Shown in pieces: positions 34,825-44,312 of a DNA stretch of 64,000 nucleotides. The notes under the pieces are model-generated. The model was given only the letters and a program-made list of their open reading frames with translations. It was not told the origin of the DNA and ran no database searches. Position 1 is the first letter of the stretch. Each line of letters begins with the position of its first letter. The DNA comes from Desulfosporosinus cupriresistens (GTDB lineage: Bacteria > Bacillota > Desulfitobacteriia > Desulfitobacteriales > Desulfitobacteriaceae): positions 62,001 to 126,000 of the forward strand of contig NZ_MASS01000004.1 in NCBI RefSeq assembly GCF_001707885.1, given 5' to 3'. The translations under genes and the position numbers were made by a program.

Positions 34825-36372
34825 ATGGAAGAATATGTCTTCGGCGCTAACATCATTGAAAATCTGACTACCGGTATGTACCAAGATTCTAAGGTTATCT
34901 ATCGAGAGTACATACAGAATTCATGCGACCAAATCGATAAAGCGGTCGCCGAAGGTCTTCTCCATGAAGGGGAAGGCAAAATCGAAATATGGCTTGATTT
35001 CGGTCAGCGCACCATAAGCATCGAAGATAACGCCACTGGTATTCCTGCGTCCGAGTTTGAGCGAACACTCAGTAACATTGCAGATTCTGACAAGCAAATC
35101 GGTAAAGACAAGGGATTTCGAGGAATAGGTAGGCTTTGTGGACTTGCCTATTGCAAGGAACTTGTGTTTACGTCCTCGGTAAAGGGCGAAGGCACTATTT
35201 CGATGATGCGTTGCGACGCAGAGACGATGCGCAAACTGATCGACGATAATTCGCGTGGCAAAAAGCGTACCGCGAGCGAGGTTCTTCGCGCTATAAACAA
35301 ATTCGAAAGTAAGAAAACGAAAGATATTAATGCACATTTCTTTAAAGTAGAGCTGATCGGCATAAACAAAGAAAACGAGGATTTACTCGACACAAAAAAA
35401 ATAAGAGAGTATCTGTCATTTGTTGCTCCTGTCCCCTATCAAAACACTTTTCATTATCGGGAGAAAATAAAAAAGCATGCAAAGGAGATAGCCTATCACA
35501 TTGATGAGTATTCTATCACTCTTGATGGTGAACCAGTATTCAAGAAGTATTTTACCATCTTAAAGAAGGCTGATAACAGTAAGATAGATGATATATTCGA
35601 TGTAGTTTTTAAAGATTTCCGTGCCGAAGATGGCAATATATTTGCGTGGATGTGGGTAGGTCTTACCCAATTCAAGCAGGCTATCCCGAAGATGAATCAA
35701 ATGCGTGGTCTTAGGCTACGCAAAGATAACATTCAAATCGGCAGTGAGGACGCGTTGCAGAGGCTGTTTAAAGAAGATAGAGGAAACAGCTATTTTGTTG
35801 GTGAAGTTTTCGCGGTAGCCAAAGATTTGATACCTAATTCTCAGCGAGACTATTTTAACGAGAATCCTTATCGTGCCTATTTTGAGAAATTACTTGGACG
35901 TTTCTTTAATGAAGAATTGCACAAAATTTATTATGATGGTTCATCAGTCAACAGTGCCTATAAGAAAATCGATGCTTTTAAAGCAAAGGAAGCTGAGTTT
36001 TTTGAAAAAGACAAAAAAGGCAGCTTCGTTAGTGAAGAGCATCGTACTACTGAATATGGAAAAGTTCAAGACGCTAAAAAGCAGGCAGTAGACGCACAAA
36101 GTAAAATTGTTAAAACAAAAGAAAATGCCGACGGCATCTTTGCTAAAGTTATTGAGCGCATTGAAAAAGAACATCCTCAAGAACCAGTTTCAACAACGCC
36201 ATCTGCAGACCCACCGAAACCAGCTCGCCGGGTACGCAGAACGGATAAGCTTTCAACCTATAGTAAAAATGAGCGCAAACTCATTTCAAAAATATTCGAT
36301 ATAATCGTTTTGACAACCGACAGCAAAACAGCCGAAATGATAATAAGTAAAATTGAGGATGGTCTTTCATAA
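34825..36372 (+). CDS. GHKL/Hsp90-like ATPase (paraMORC-like)
   Basis: 515 residues from ATG 34825 (GAGGAG upstream). Three GHKL motifs are seen: REYIQNSCDQIDKA (N-box with Glu and Asn), IEDNATGIP (G1) and GFRGIGRLCGLAYC (G2). The transducer-like middle (about 200-370) is followed by a charged coiled coil and a proline-rich segment near 455. Hsp90- and MORC-like ATPases in prokaryotes occur in restriction and defence operons. It is the clamp-like partner of the HerA pump by inference. The stop overlaps the next start by one base. Confidence 0.8.
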   Translation: MEEYVFGANIIENLTTGMYQDSKVIYREYIQNSCDQIDKAVAEGLLHEGEGKIEIWLDFGQRTISIEDNATGIPASEFERTLSNIADSDKQIGKDKGFRGIGRLCGLAYCKELVFTSSVKGEGTISMMRCDAETMRKLIDDNSRGKKRTASEVLRAINKFESKKTKDINAHFFKVELIGINKENEDLLDTKKIREYLSFVAPVPYQNTFHYREKIKKHAKEIAYHIDEYSITLDGEPVFKKYFTILKKADNSKIDDIFDVVFKDFRAEDGNIFAWMWVGLTQFKQAIPKMNQMRGLRLRKDNIQIGSEDALQRLFKEDRGNSYFVGEVFAVAKDLIPNSQRDYFNENPYRAYFEKLLGRFFNEELHKIYYDGSSVNSAYKKIDAFKAKEAEFFEKDKKGSFVSEEHRTTEYGKVQDAKKQAVDAQSKIVKTKENADGIFAKVIERIEKEHPQEPVSTTPSADPPKPARRVRRTDKLSTYSKNERKLISKIFDIIVLTTDSKTAEMIISKIEDGLS

Positions 36373-38243
36373 TGGGAAGAATTCTATTACTTGAACCAAA
36401 ATACAAAAACAAATACCCGCCGATGGGTTTGATGAAACTTGCAACCTACTATCGCGATCGGGGCAATGATGTCCGCTTTTTCAAGGGAAACCTTAAGGAG
36501 TTTGCCGCTTCGCTTCTGTGCGAAGAATACCTTCTGGAAGTTTGTGATTCGACACAGGCGAAGTACTCTTCACAATTGTTTCAGTTTATTAAAACCGGGA
36601 AGTATGCGCCTATCGATGCAATTCCAGGATTCAGAGAAAGTGATAATGAATCCCTGCTAAAACTGTATAGGAAAAAGTTCACAGACGAACAATTCCCTCA
36701 ATTTGATGTAATATGCGTTACAACTTTATTTACGTTTTATTGGGGAGAAACTGTTAACACGATAAATTACGCAAAGAAGTTCCTCAAGAAGAGAGGGAAA
36801 ATATTGGTTGGCGGTATAGCTGCGAGCCTAATACCGGATAAGATTTATGAAGAAACGGGAGTTAAGCCTAATATAGGGTTGCTAAACGAGCAGGGTGTCC
36901 TTGACAGTGATAGTGAAGTTATCATAGATGAGTTGCCGTTAGACTACTCTATTTTAGAAGAGATAGACTACAAGTATCCCGCAAGCAATGCTTATTTTGC
37001 CTATATGACTCGCGGCTGCACAAACCGTTGTGCTTTTTGTGCTGTCCCGCGCTTAGAACCACACTATTGCAATTATATCAGTCTCAAGCCTCAACTTGAG
37101 AAAGCGGACGCTATGTTTGGAGCGCAGAAGGATTTGCTACTTATGGACAATAACGTGTTTGCGTCTGAGCGTTTCGACGAAATCATTGATGAGATCAAGG
37201 CCTGCGGTTTTGGACGGGAGGCAACTTACACACCACCAAGCGAATACGAAATTGCTATCAATAATCTACGCGCCAAAAAAAAGGAACGCCGTAATGATCG
37301 AGCGTATACGAAAAAGATGATTGAACTATACGACAGAATTTCAGAGCGTCTTCCAGAGAAAGAGCAAGCTGAATTTTACTTGGCAAGAGAAAATGCGAAT
37401 TTATTATACGCTATTTACGCAAAGCGAGAATCAATCCTTGAGTTTGACGCAATCGCTCGACCGCTCTACGAAAAGTACTTCAAGCGGGGTACTCGGGCAA
37501 GGTATATTGATTTCAACCAAGGCGTGGACGCACGACTTGTGACAGATGAAAAGATGAGAAAATTATCTGAAATTAACATTCGCCCCTTGAGAATAGCGTT
37601 TGACCACTATTCAATGAAAGACACATATATTAATGCTGTCAAATTAGCAGCAAAATACAGCATCAAGAATTTATCAAATTATTTGCTCTATAATTATGAG
37701 GATAAACCAGAGGATTTGTACGAAAGAATGAAACTCAACATTGAGTTGTGTGAAGAACTTAGTGTGACAATTTATTCTTTCCCGATGAAATATCACCCCA
37801 TTGATGACCCTGATTACTTTAACAACCGCGATTACATTGGTGTTCAATGGAATAGAAAATTCATTCGTGCCATACAAGCGGTTTTAAATGCAACTAAAGG
37901 TAAGATTGGTCGAGGAAAGACTTTCTTTGATGAAGCATTTGGGTGTGACGTTGACGAATTCAGGAAAATACTATGGATGCCGGAGTCAATGATAATTTAT
38001 AGATATAAGTATGACAAAATCAAAAGAGAACAGTATTACAAACTCAAAGGAAAAGAGGTACACTATGAAGACGAGTGTGACCAGACCAACGAATGGTGGC
38101 AAAAATTTAATTCTCTCACTGATGAACAAAGCGCAACGCTAAAAGTAATAGTTGCAAAAAACCGTTTCACGGAGGAGGATTGTAATACCGACGACCTGGC
38201 AATTCTTGAAGTTCTTGAGTACTATAAGCTGAAACGCGATTAG
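36372..38243 (+). CDS. radical SAM protein with B12-binding-like N-terminus
   Basis: 623 residues. The N-terminal ~190 residues have a Rossmann-like pattern (ILLLEPKYKNKYPPMGLMKL, DVICVTTLFTFYWGETV, KILVGGIAA). C216, C220 and C223 in RGCTNRCAFC form the [4Fe-4S]/SAM site. A helical insertion (about 300-370) interrupts the barrel, after which RARYIDFNQGVDARLVTDE and LRIAFDHYSMKD continue it. The substrate is unknown. Co-transcribed with NurA-, HerA- and GHKL-like genes, it may modify DNA, a nucleotide or a protein for the system. No other maturation or biosynthetic gene is nearby. Confidence 0.8.
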   Translation: MGRILLLEPKYKNKYPPMGLMKLATYYRDRGNDVRFFKGNLKEFAASLLCEEYLLEVCDSTQAKYSSQLFQFIKTGKYAPIDAIPGFRESDNESLLKLYRKKFTDEQFPQFDVICVTTLFTFYWGETVNTINYAKKFLKKRGKILVGGIAASLIPDKIYEETGVKPNIGLLNEQGVLDSDSEVIIDELPLDYSILEEIDYKYPASNAYFAYMTRGCTNRCAFCAVPRLEPHYCNYISLKPQLEKADAMFGAQKDLLLMDNNVFASERFDEIIDEIKACGFGREATYTPPSEYEIAINNLRAKKKERRNDRAYTKKMIELYDRISERLPEKEQAEFYLARENANLLYAIYAKRESILEFDAIARPLYEKYFKRGTRARYIDFNQGVDARLVTDEKMRKLSEINIRPLRIAFDHYSMKDTYINAVKLAAKYSIKNLSNYLLYNYEDKPEDLYERMKLNIELCEELSVTIYSFPMKYHPIDDPDYFNNRDYIGVQWNRKFIRAIQAVLNATKGKIGRGKTFFDEAFGCDVDEFRKILWMPESMIIYRYKYDKIKREQYYKLKGKEVHYEDECDQTNEWWQKFNSLTDEQSATLKVIVAKNRFTEEDCNTDDLAILEVLEYYKLKRD

Positions 38244-38377
38244 AAACAATAACAAGAGTGGAGAAAGACAAAACGGACGACGACAATAAACTTTGATGTA
38301 TACCTTATGACGAGCACAACTTAAAATGGGCAATTGTTTTTCTCGTTCGATTTGCTATAGGTTGGTATACTTTACCC

Positions 38378-38467
38378 ATGTAGAGGATAGGGCGACCGTG
38401 GAGAACGACCCGAGCACCGCTTGGGTTTTGTGAAAGGCGGCGCGTGTATACGCCGTTTTTTTGCCCC
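38378..38467 (+). ncRNA. candidate structured small RNA downstream of the radical SAM gene
   Basis: A TATACT -10 box (38366-38371) precedes about 85 nt with a CCGAGC/GCTTGG hairpin and a final GGCG...CGCC stem followed by TTTTTTT. No ORF fits. Immediately after lies GGGGTTTTGGGGCAGAGCCCC, a pattern often seen near ends of Firmicute integrated elements. The -35 is weak and no family is recognised. Confidence 0.45.
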
Positions 38468-38544
38468 TTTCTGAAATCTAAAGCGATTAACTCCAGGGGT
38501 TTTGGGGCAGAGCCCCCAATAATGAACTGTCGGCTTTTCAGGGT

Positions 38545-38790
38545 GGTTTAACAGCCAGCGGATAAACGCCCGTTTTCAAGTACTCGTAGTATTCGTTAGG
38601 TGAAAGTCACGCCAAATCCCACTGGTAACGCTCGTCGTTATAGTAAGTCTACCTAGTCTTCGATAACGTTGGAGATCTGCACATGTGTTTCGCGCATCCT
38701 CCAACAGCAATCGCGTCCTTCATATGCCCAAAACAGGCTTTCCTGTAGAGCGTTGTTTCAACAGTTTGCTCGGCGCGACATAGACTGCCG
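38545..38790 (-). pseudogene. IS3-family transposase (OrfB) relic
   Basis: On the minus strand HMKDAI and YNDERYQWDL, then in another frame LSPNEYYEYLKTGVYPL, match the integrase-core C-terminus of IS3/IS150-type OrfB. Several stops and frameshifts interrupt it. ATCCGGACA repeats at 38904-38933 may be IS ends. Confidence 0.7.
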
Positions 38791-38991
38791 AAGCTCGCTG
38801 CTTTTATAGGTCATTAAATTTATGGCTGGTATAATAGCATCTCTGATCCGATGAACCATAGGTTCCGTGTATTAAGGAAACCTTATGTGTATTCCGGAGT
38901 ATCCGGACAGTGAAACCGGAGGCATCCGGACACTTTACCTGGTACCCGTAACAACTCTACCATACTAAAAATTTGCAAACAGCTTACCGAT

Positions 38992-39147
38992 ATGACTGTT
39001 TCACTTAAAGAAAAGGTATCCACTCTCCAGCTTCTCGAAAAAATCATAGGTGAAGGTTTCTCCAGATGCTCTTACTGCGGTTCCGACAAACTCAGTCGAT
39101 TTATGGCCTATGGTAAATCTCCTCCTGCAACGATCAAAGCTGCATAG
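38992..39147 (+). CDS. possible 51-residue zinc-ribbon fragment
   Basis: MTVSLKEKVSTLQLLEKIIG followed by CSYCGSD. The lone CXXC half-ribbon and early stop suggest a fragment of a transposase-like protein. No ribosome site. Confidence 0.25.
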   Translation: MTVSLKEKVSTLQLLEKIIGEGFSRCSYCGSDKLSRFMAYGKSPPATIKAA

Positions 39148-39354
39148 TATTTGCGATGTGCTCTTTTATAGGGAGGGGGAAGTTATATCTAAATTATCAT
39201 ATTTAACGATATTTCAGGATAATTGTTACTACTCCTTCAAATGTACTCCTTCAAATGTACTCCTTACTGATCAGTTAAATTAGCTAGGTACAGAACTATT
39301 CAATCCCCATAACATCTACCTTATCCCCACGGTTTCGTGCTATAGTAATATCCA

Positions 39355-39426
39355 AAGTTAGGCAAGTTATCTGCCTATATGACACTCAAGCTTTTATTCA
39401 GGCTTGAGCTTTTTTAAGCCTAACTT
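39355..39426. repeat. nested inverted repeat with terminator core
   Basis: Outer 9-bp arms AAGTTAGGC and GCCTAACTT (exact) enclose an inner CTCAAGC/GCTTGAG stem followed by TTTTTT. The inner part is an intrinsic terminator on the plus strand; the outer arms are unusual. Confidence 0.6.
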
Positions 39427-39506
39427 CGTATAATTTGCAATGGATAATGGGAAATTAACTAAAAACCACATACTGAAATAAACTTATCTTTAATATTATT
39501 ATTTCT

Positions 39507-41240
39507 TTAATCTAGCCATATATCTTCATATACTACTTTTGATAAAAACCTAGTCCTATTATTAACATCTTTTTCTGAAAACCGTTCATTTTTAGAATAA
39601 TGCTCGACAAAGTCATTTACCATTGCATATCTGGACTCAGGATATCTTTTAATTTTAAATTTAAAAAGTCTATCTGCTAATTCACCATTCAACTTTTCGC
39701 CCAAAGGAAGGAGATTACCGATTAATCCCACAAAAGGTGCTTTTGTGGATTCAGGTACAATGTGTTCGATAGTAAATGATTGTGGTCTATATTCGTCTGA
39801 TTGTGCAAAATGATTGTCTAATTTCTTTAGTATATACTGAACTAATTTTTTGCTTCTTTGTTTATCAGATGTATACTCAATTTCCATAAATTTACTTTCA
39901 AATATTTCGTATGGGGGTAATGTTTCTTTTAATGCGTTTATTAATTCGATAACACAAGTAGCAGTTTCTTGTTTATTTGCGCACTGTCTCATCCTTCTGG
40001 CATAACTAGAGTATCTTCTTTCTAATCCAGAAGCTCGTGAGGAGCAGACTGCAGTAAAAACAAAATGAAAATGTTCTAAAAATCTTAATACTTTTATATA
40101 GTTTTTGTGACTTATTTTGTTAGATTCTTTTGAAGCAAAAAGCGCTAATAAAAACGTTCTCACTTGAGAAGTGTTAAAAACACTTAAAGCTTCCAATGAA
40201 GTAAACACTGCAAGATTCTCAGGTTGTGTCCATTCATTTTCATTTGGATTTACAATACGATTATATTCAATTGATTCTTTTTCTAGATAATTGATAAAAT
40301 TTGTATAAGACGCTATATCCTTCGAAATTATTTTTTGAAAATCTTTTACTAGTTTTTTAGTAGTAGTGAACCCATATTTCGATAACCAAAAGTGGCGATA
40401 AAACGTCATTATATCTTCATTGCACTTTGAAATATTATTACTTATAGCTTTCCACTTTTGTGCAGCAAAGTCTATAGGTTCTTCATTAGTGAGAATACTA
40501 AAAATAGAGTTTTTGATTATATCAATTGCAGTTAAATCCTTGCCTTTGGCATTTAATACTTCAAAAATAGTATATGCATCTTCAAAAGACTTAACGGTAA
40601 CATATACTACTTTGCAAATAAGTATTTGATCACGTACTGCCTTTAATGCATCAGCATAAGAAATATTTTCTAAGGATTGCGGAAATTTGCTTCCAATATC
40701 TTTCATTAAAGCAGTTTTTTCTAAATGCCTTTCAAAGAATGTATATGCATTCAAAATTCTTTTTTCCTCCTGATTTTGGGGAACACGTGTGTAATCTAGC
40801 TGTTTTTGTTGGATTCTGTATTGGAAGAATGGTTTAGGATTTTCTGCTACAACTTTTGAATATTCATTACCATCACTATCTTCAGCAAGGATATACGCAA
40901 AAGTTGCGTTACTAAGTTTATTTTGTCCATCTTTAGCAAAAGTTTGCGTCAAGGCCGAAAATCCTATAGTAAATGTCATCAATCGCTGTTGTCCATCGAC
41001 AATATATCGATTCATATTTACGGAATCATCCTCGTCGCCGACTAAAACAAGTGAACCGAGAAAATACTCTTGAGCAACTAGAGTTTTTCCATTAAACAAA
41101 AGATTCTCCATTAAATCTTCCCAAATTGTTGATAATTCTTCTGTTTCCCAAGAATATTCACGTTGGAATCTTGGAATTATATACTTCCTTTTGAGTCTTA
41201 AACAATCATCAATACTCATTTGTGTAGCCTTAAATTCCAC
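39507..41240 (-). CDS. DUF262 plus DUF1524/HNH protein (GmrSD-like)
   Basis: 577 residues from GTG at 41238-41240 (AAAGGTGG upstream), giving the usual EFKATQMSIDDCL start. The DUF262 ParB-like domain has YIIPRFQREYSWE and YIVDGQQRLMTF. The C-terminal DUF1524 HNH motif is FTIEHIVPES with NLLPLGEKLNG. This is the single-chain GmrSD layout, a type IV restriction enzyme acting on modified phage DNA, with NTPase activity in the DUF262 half. It opens the second defence-like island. Confidence 0.85.
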   Translation of the reverse strand: MEFKATQMSIDDCLRLKRKYIIPRFQREYSWETEELSTIWEDLMENLLFNGKTLVAQEYFLGSLVLVGDEDDSVNMNRYIVDGQQRLMTFTIGFSALTQTFAKDGQNKLSNATFAYILAEDSDGNEYSKVVAENPKPFFQYRIQQKQLDYTRVPQNQEEKRILNAYTFFERHLEKTALMKDIGSKFPQSLENISYADALKAVRDQILICKVVYVTVKSFEDAYTIFEVLNAKGKDLTAIDIIKNSIFSILTNEEPIDFAAQKWKAISNNISKCNEDIMTFYRHFWLSKYGFTTTKKLVKDFQKIISKDIASYTNFINYLEKESIEYNRIVNPNENEWTQPENLAVFTSLEALSVFNTSQVRTFLLALFASKESNKISHKNYIKVLRFLEHFHFVFTAVCSSRASGLERRYSSYARRMRQCANKQETATCVIELINALKETLPPYEIFESKFMEIEYTSDKQRSKKLVQYILKKLDNHFAQSDEYRPQSFTIEHIVPESTKAPFVGLIGNLLPLGEKLNGELADRLFKFKIKRYPESRYAMVNDFVEHYSKNERFSEKDVNNRTRFLSKVVYEDIWLD

Positions 41241-41450
41241 AAAAACCGCCACCTTTACTCTTAATTTAAAGTTGGAGTTTATTATTATAGCCATGTAGCA
41301 TGTTCAGCTCAGCTTCCCCTAATAGACACAACGCCTGCCTTCGTTTTAATCGGTTAATGGAAAGCGTTTAATTGCGTGGGGTTTAGTAGAACTAGTATTT
41401 AGTTGCATGGGTAACTGGAAGTTAGAGATTTTCGAAAAAGATTTTTCTGT

Positions 41451-41696
41451 TTAGTCCTCGTCTGCCTTAAGCTCTTCAATTGAATCAATAATATTGATGT
41501 TAACAACGTCTCCGTCCGTAAGCGTAATAAGATATTCCGATAGAAGCTGACCCTCAAAACTTTGTTCGATGACCTGTAGGTCCTTTTCAGTTAAATATGC
41601 TTGACCCAAAAACTGCTCAACTTTTTTAGCTATTGTATAAACAGCGTACAGCTTTGACAAACGGCTCACCCTTTCGAAAAACTTCCTAATTGTCAC
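41451..41696 (-). CDS. small partner of nuclease-like protein
   Basis: 81 residues, mainly helical with an acidic C-terminus (SIEELKADED). It begins 13 nt after the 240-residue gene, on the same strand. No family recognised. An immunity, antitoxin or subunit role is possible. Confidence 0.5.
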   Translation of the reverse strand: MTIRKFFERVSRLSKLYAVYTIAKKVEQFLGQAYLTEKDLQVIEQSFEGQLLSEYLITLTDGDVVNINIIDSIEELKADED

Positions 41697-41709
41697 TGAT
41701 TGGCAATCG

Positions 41710-42432
41710 CTATAATTTAATGTACAAATTATGCCAAGTGTCTAGGGAAGTGAGCTCAATACACCCTGTATGTGTAAAGTCCTCGGAAAGTAAAACCATC
41801 TCATTATTTATCAATAAAGCATAATAAGTTTCATATCCAGGTGAAAGTTTTCTACGTGCTTTTGATACAATTAGTAAAGCTTCTTTAGCACTATTACGAA
41901 GAACCTCTATTGGATTGTCATGAGAGTCTTGAATGACTAGTCTACTCGGATGAAAAAAAAGCAAATTCTTTTTAGTGCAAACCATTTTATTGAGGCTTTT
42001 TATAGTATCTTTCATATATTTATCTGCTTTATCTGTTAATATGATCTCGCTATTTTCGTTTAGAGAAAAACTATGACTGACTAAAAATCCCCAAATATTT
42101 GGAAATGGCAAAGATGATTCCCTGCGCATGGATGCTTTTGAAGGAGCACTCATCGTCACTCCTTTACATAGAGTTACCTTAGTGAGACTCGTTTCATTCA
42201 CATTTTGTGCGCCTTCTTGGCTCAGTAAGAGCTTAAAATCTACGCTGTAACAACCATTATTTCCAATTGCATCACATTGACCATTAGACTCAGATTTTGG
42301 AGCAGAAAAGCCCCCACCGCTCTTTTTAATGAAAAAGGGAATGCGATTTAGACATTCCAACAATAAAGGCTCGTAATTTTTCTTTTCGTATAACTGTTTC
42401 TTTGGTATTTCTAATTTAATACTTGATTCCAT
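41710..42432 (-). CDS. putative PD-(D/E)XK-like nuclease
   Basis: 240 residues. FFIKKSGGGFSAPKSESNGQ then CDAIG and YSVDFKLLLSQ resemble a restriction-type core: Asp in CDAI, and VDFK as the (D/E)XK element. The C-terminal half is alpha/beta with FFHPSRLVI. No family recognised. With the 81-residue partner it forms a two-gene unit within the island. Confidence 0.5.
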   Translation of the reverse strand: MESSIKLEIPKKQLYEKKNYEPLLLECLNRIPFFIKKSGGGFSAPKSESNGQCDAIGNNGCYSVDFKLLLSQEGAQNVNETSLTKVTLCKGVTMSAPSKASMRRESSLPFPNIWGFLVSHSFSLNENSEIILTDKADKYMKDTIKSLNKMVCTKKNLLFFHPSRLVIQDSHDNPIEVLRNSAKEALLIVSKARRKLSPGYETYYALLINNEMVLLSEDFTHTGCIELTSLDTWHNLYIKL

Positions 42433-43019
42433 AAATACGCCTCAAATCATATTCGCATTATTATAATAACGTTTAGTATGCGAAGCGAGAATAAAACTGT
42501 TGAACATATAAATTATCCATTAAGCTTACCTCGCCTAACTGCAACCTTACGGAATTCCGAGTCATATGGAGTCATCGGCTTATTCCAAAAAAAATCTCAA
42601 TTCTCTATTAGTCGCTATTAAACCAAGCGTGTCATATTCCGCCAAGATTAGCTAAAACTTCTTAACCCTGAACTAACTTTGCCCAATGAATCAATAAGTA
42701 CCACGACTTCTTCGTCAGATGGAGTACCCTTGGTTCCTCCTATTGACTACCCCCTTAATCACTGGCCTAATCGTGTTTAAACTGGATTTAAAATCCGGCA
42801 TCTTCAACGATCCTTTTTCTCAGGCAAAACTAATATCCAATTGAACCTCTTTACCGTCAACATCACGATTACAAAATTTAATTTTCCTACCCTGTGGGGG
42901 TAATGATAGATGTCAGACGCGCATCTCTTTCAAGACCACGTCCCAGTTATTTAAAGTGGCATCCAATTATATCTCCATCAGCCTTTAACTAATGCAGTAA
43001 TAAATCCCTTATTATGCTG
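42433..43019. other. intergenic gap with decayed sequence
   Basis: About 590 bp with no intact ORF. On the minus strand near 42,820-42,900 a short frame ending GKEVQLDISFA may be the tail of a lost gene. A GTTAGGC heptamer occurs on the minus strand at 42533-42539 but has no matching partner. Confidence 0.4.
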
Positions 43020-43955
43020 TCATTGAATTATCTCGAAAAACAAGTCTTTAGCGTACTCTTCATTCCCTATAAATTCTTCTGCTTCAATCATATCTTCAAT
43101 AAGAATCTTAGCAAGTTTGCTTAAAACACTAGCATTTCCCGAAAAGCAGATTTCACCTTCATCTATATTAATATAGCTTAACTGAATGAGGCTTCGCAAT
43201 TCATTACTAATATTATCTTCTGTTGACTCTAATTCCATTAACAAATTTGACATGTTAATTGATGAAGAATCATTGTCGAACAAATTATGTATCATAACTT
43301 TTATTATCTCCCATTGCCAAGTATTCATTGTCTTTTTAACTTTTCTGCACTTTATTATTTCTTTTTCATAATTCTCATTGAGATAATTTTCATTGACAAT
43401 ATATCCATCTTCGTTCTCATTGTTTTCTTCGTACAGAATTTTCTCTGAATTAATCTCAAAGTAGTCAATGAATTCATCAATCCAATATTCATTAATATAC
43501 TCCGCCAGACGTTGCTCATCCCAATAAGAGATTCTAGTATTTTCGCCCTTAACCTTTGCTTTATTAATTAATTTCCTTGCATTTTCATTAATTTCCCCTG
43601 TAGTTGCAACAATCAAACGGCTAATATAATTAACCTCACCTGAATCGACTGAACAAATTTCCTTCTGAAATGCTTCTTCTGCTTGATTTTTTATTTCTTT
43701 TATTGAATTATTTGTTCCCTTAGCACTATAGGTAATGTCACCTTTTTTAAATTGTATTCCAACGTATTGTTTAAATTTTTCTGGGTGAGAAAGTTCATAA
43801 TATTCTATATCAATTCCTTGTTCACCCGTTCCCCCTGTAAATTTAACTCCTTTTGAACCCATCTTTTTTAAAATAGGAACAAATATATCTTTAGCCATTT
43901 TGTGCTCATGTAAGGCATTTAAATATCTCATTATTGTTTTATCGTCAATATACAT
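43020..43955 (-). CDS. restriction-endonuclease-like (Mrr-type) protein
   Basis: 311 residues. N-terminal ~160 residues hold a PD-(D/E)XK core: GTGEQGIDIEYYE then YVGIQFKKGDI, with the Asp-Ile-Glu and Gln-x-Lys elements placed as in Mrr-like domains. A helical middle rich in Asn/Glu and a C-terminal wHTH-like part (LIQLSYINIDEGEICFSGNA) follow. Likely a DNA-targeting defence nuclease. ATG has AGGAGGT upstream. Confidence 0.65.
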   Translation of the reverse strand: MYIDDKTIMRYLNALHEHKMAKDIFVPILKKMGSKGVKFTGGTGEQGIDIEYYELSHPEKFKQYVGIQFKKGDITYSAKGTNNSIKEIKNQAEEAFQKEICSVDSGEVNYISRLIVATTGEINENARKLINKAKVKGENTRISYWDEQRLAEYINEYWIDEFIDYFEINSEKILYEENNENEDGYIVNENYLNENYEKEIIKCRKVKKTMNTWQWEIIKVMIHNLFDNDSSSINMSNLLMELESTEDNISNELRSLIQLSYINIDEGEICFSGNASVLSKLAKILIEDMIEAEEFIGNEEYAKDLFFEIIQ

Positions 43956-44213
43956 GATCTACCTCCTATATATACTTTCTTGCTAAGATATATTGTCATA
44001 ATTACCATTATATACGTTTTTCGCTCAGTTTTGTACACGATAATGTAAACCCCAATGTACCCCAATGGGTTTCTAAACCATACCCTAAATGGGAGTTTAA
44101 CGAACCAAATAATATTTTTAGCAAAGTAAGATAGTGTTGCTTAGTATGATGAAGGAGTAAAATAAAGGTAAACTTACCATAAGCGGCGAAATGATTTCAA
44201 GGTGTTAATAACG

Positions 44214-44245
44214 GAAATTTATGCGAACATGTTCGCATAAATTTC
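44214..44245. promoter_or_regulatory. 32-bp perfect palindrome
   Basis: GAAATTTATGCGAACA and its exact complement TGTTCGCATAAATTTC meet without spacer. It lies 67 bp upstream of the AbiGi-like gene. The inner CGAACATGTTCG resembles a LexA box but has N2 rather than N4 spacing. Probably an operator or a hairpin. Confidence 0.7.
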
Positions 44246-44312
44246 TTTGACAGATAATAACGAAGTTCGTTTAAAACGCAATGTGATATTTCTCGATATG
44301 GAGGTAAAAAAT

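Noticed and set aside
42533-42539. Cassette border GTTAGGC upstream of the 240-residue nuclease-like gene
   Set aside because: No complementary heptamer is found after the stop of either gene that follows, so it is probably chance.
44222-44237. LexA/SOS box inside the 32-bp palindrome
   Set aside because: CGAAC and GTTCG are separated by 2 rather than 4 bases, unlike the Firmicute consensus.
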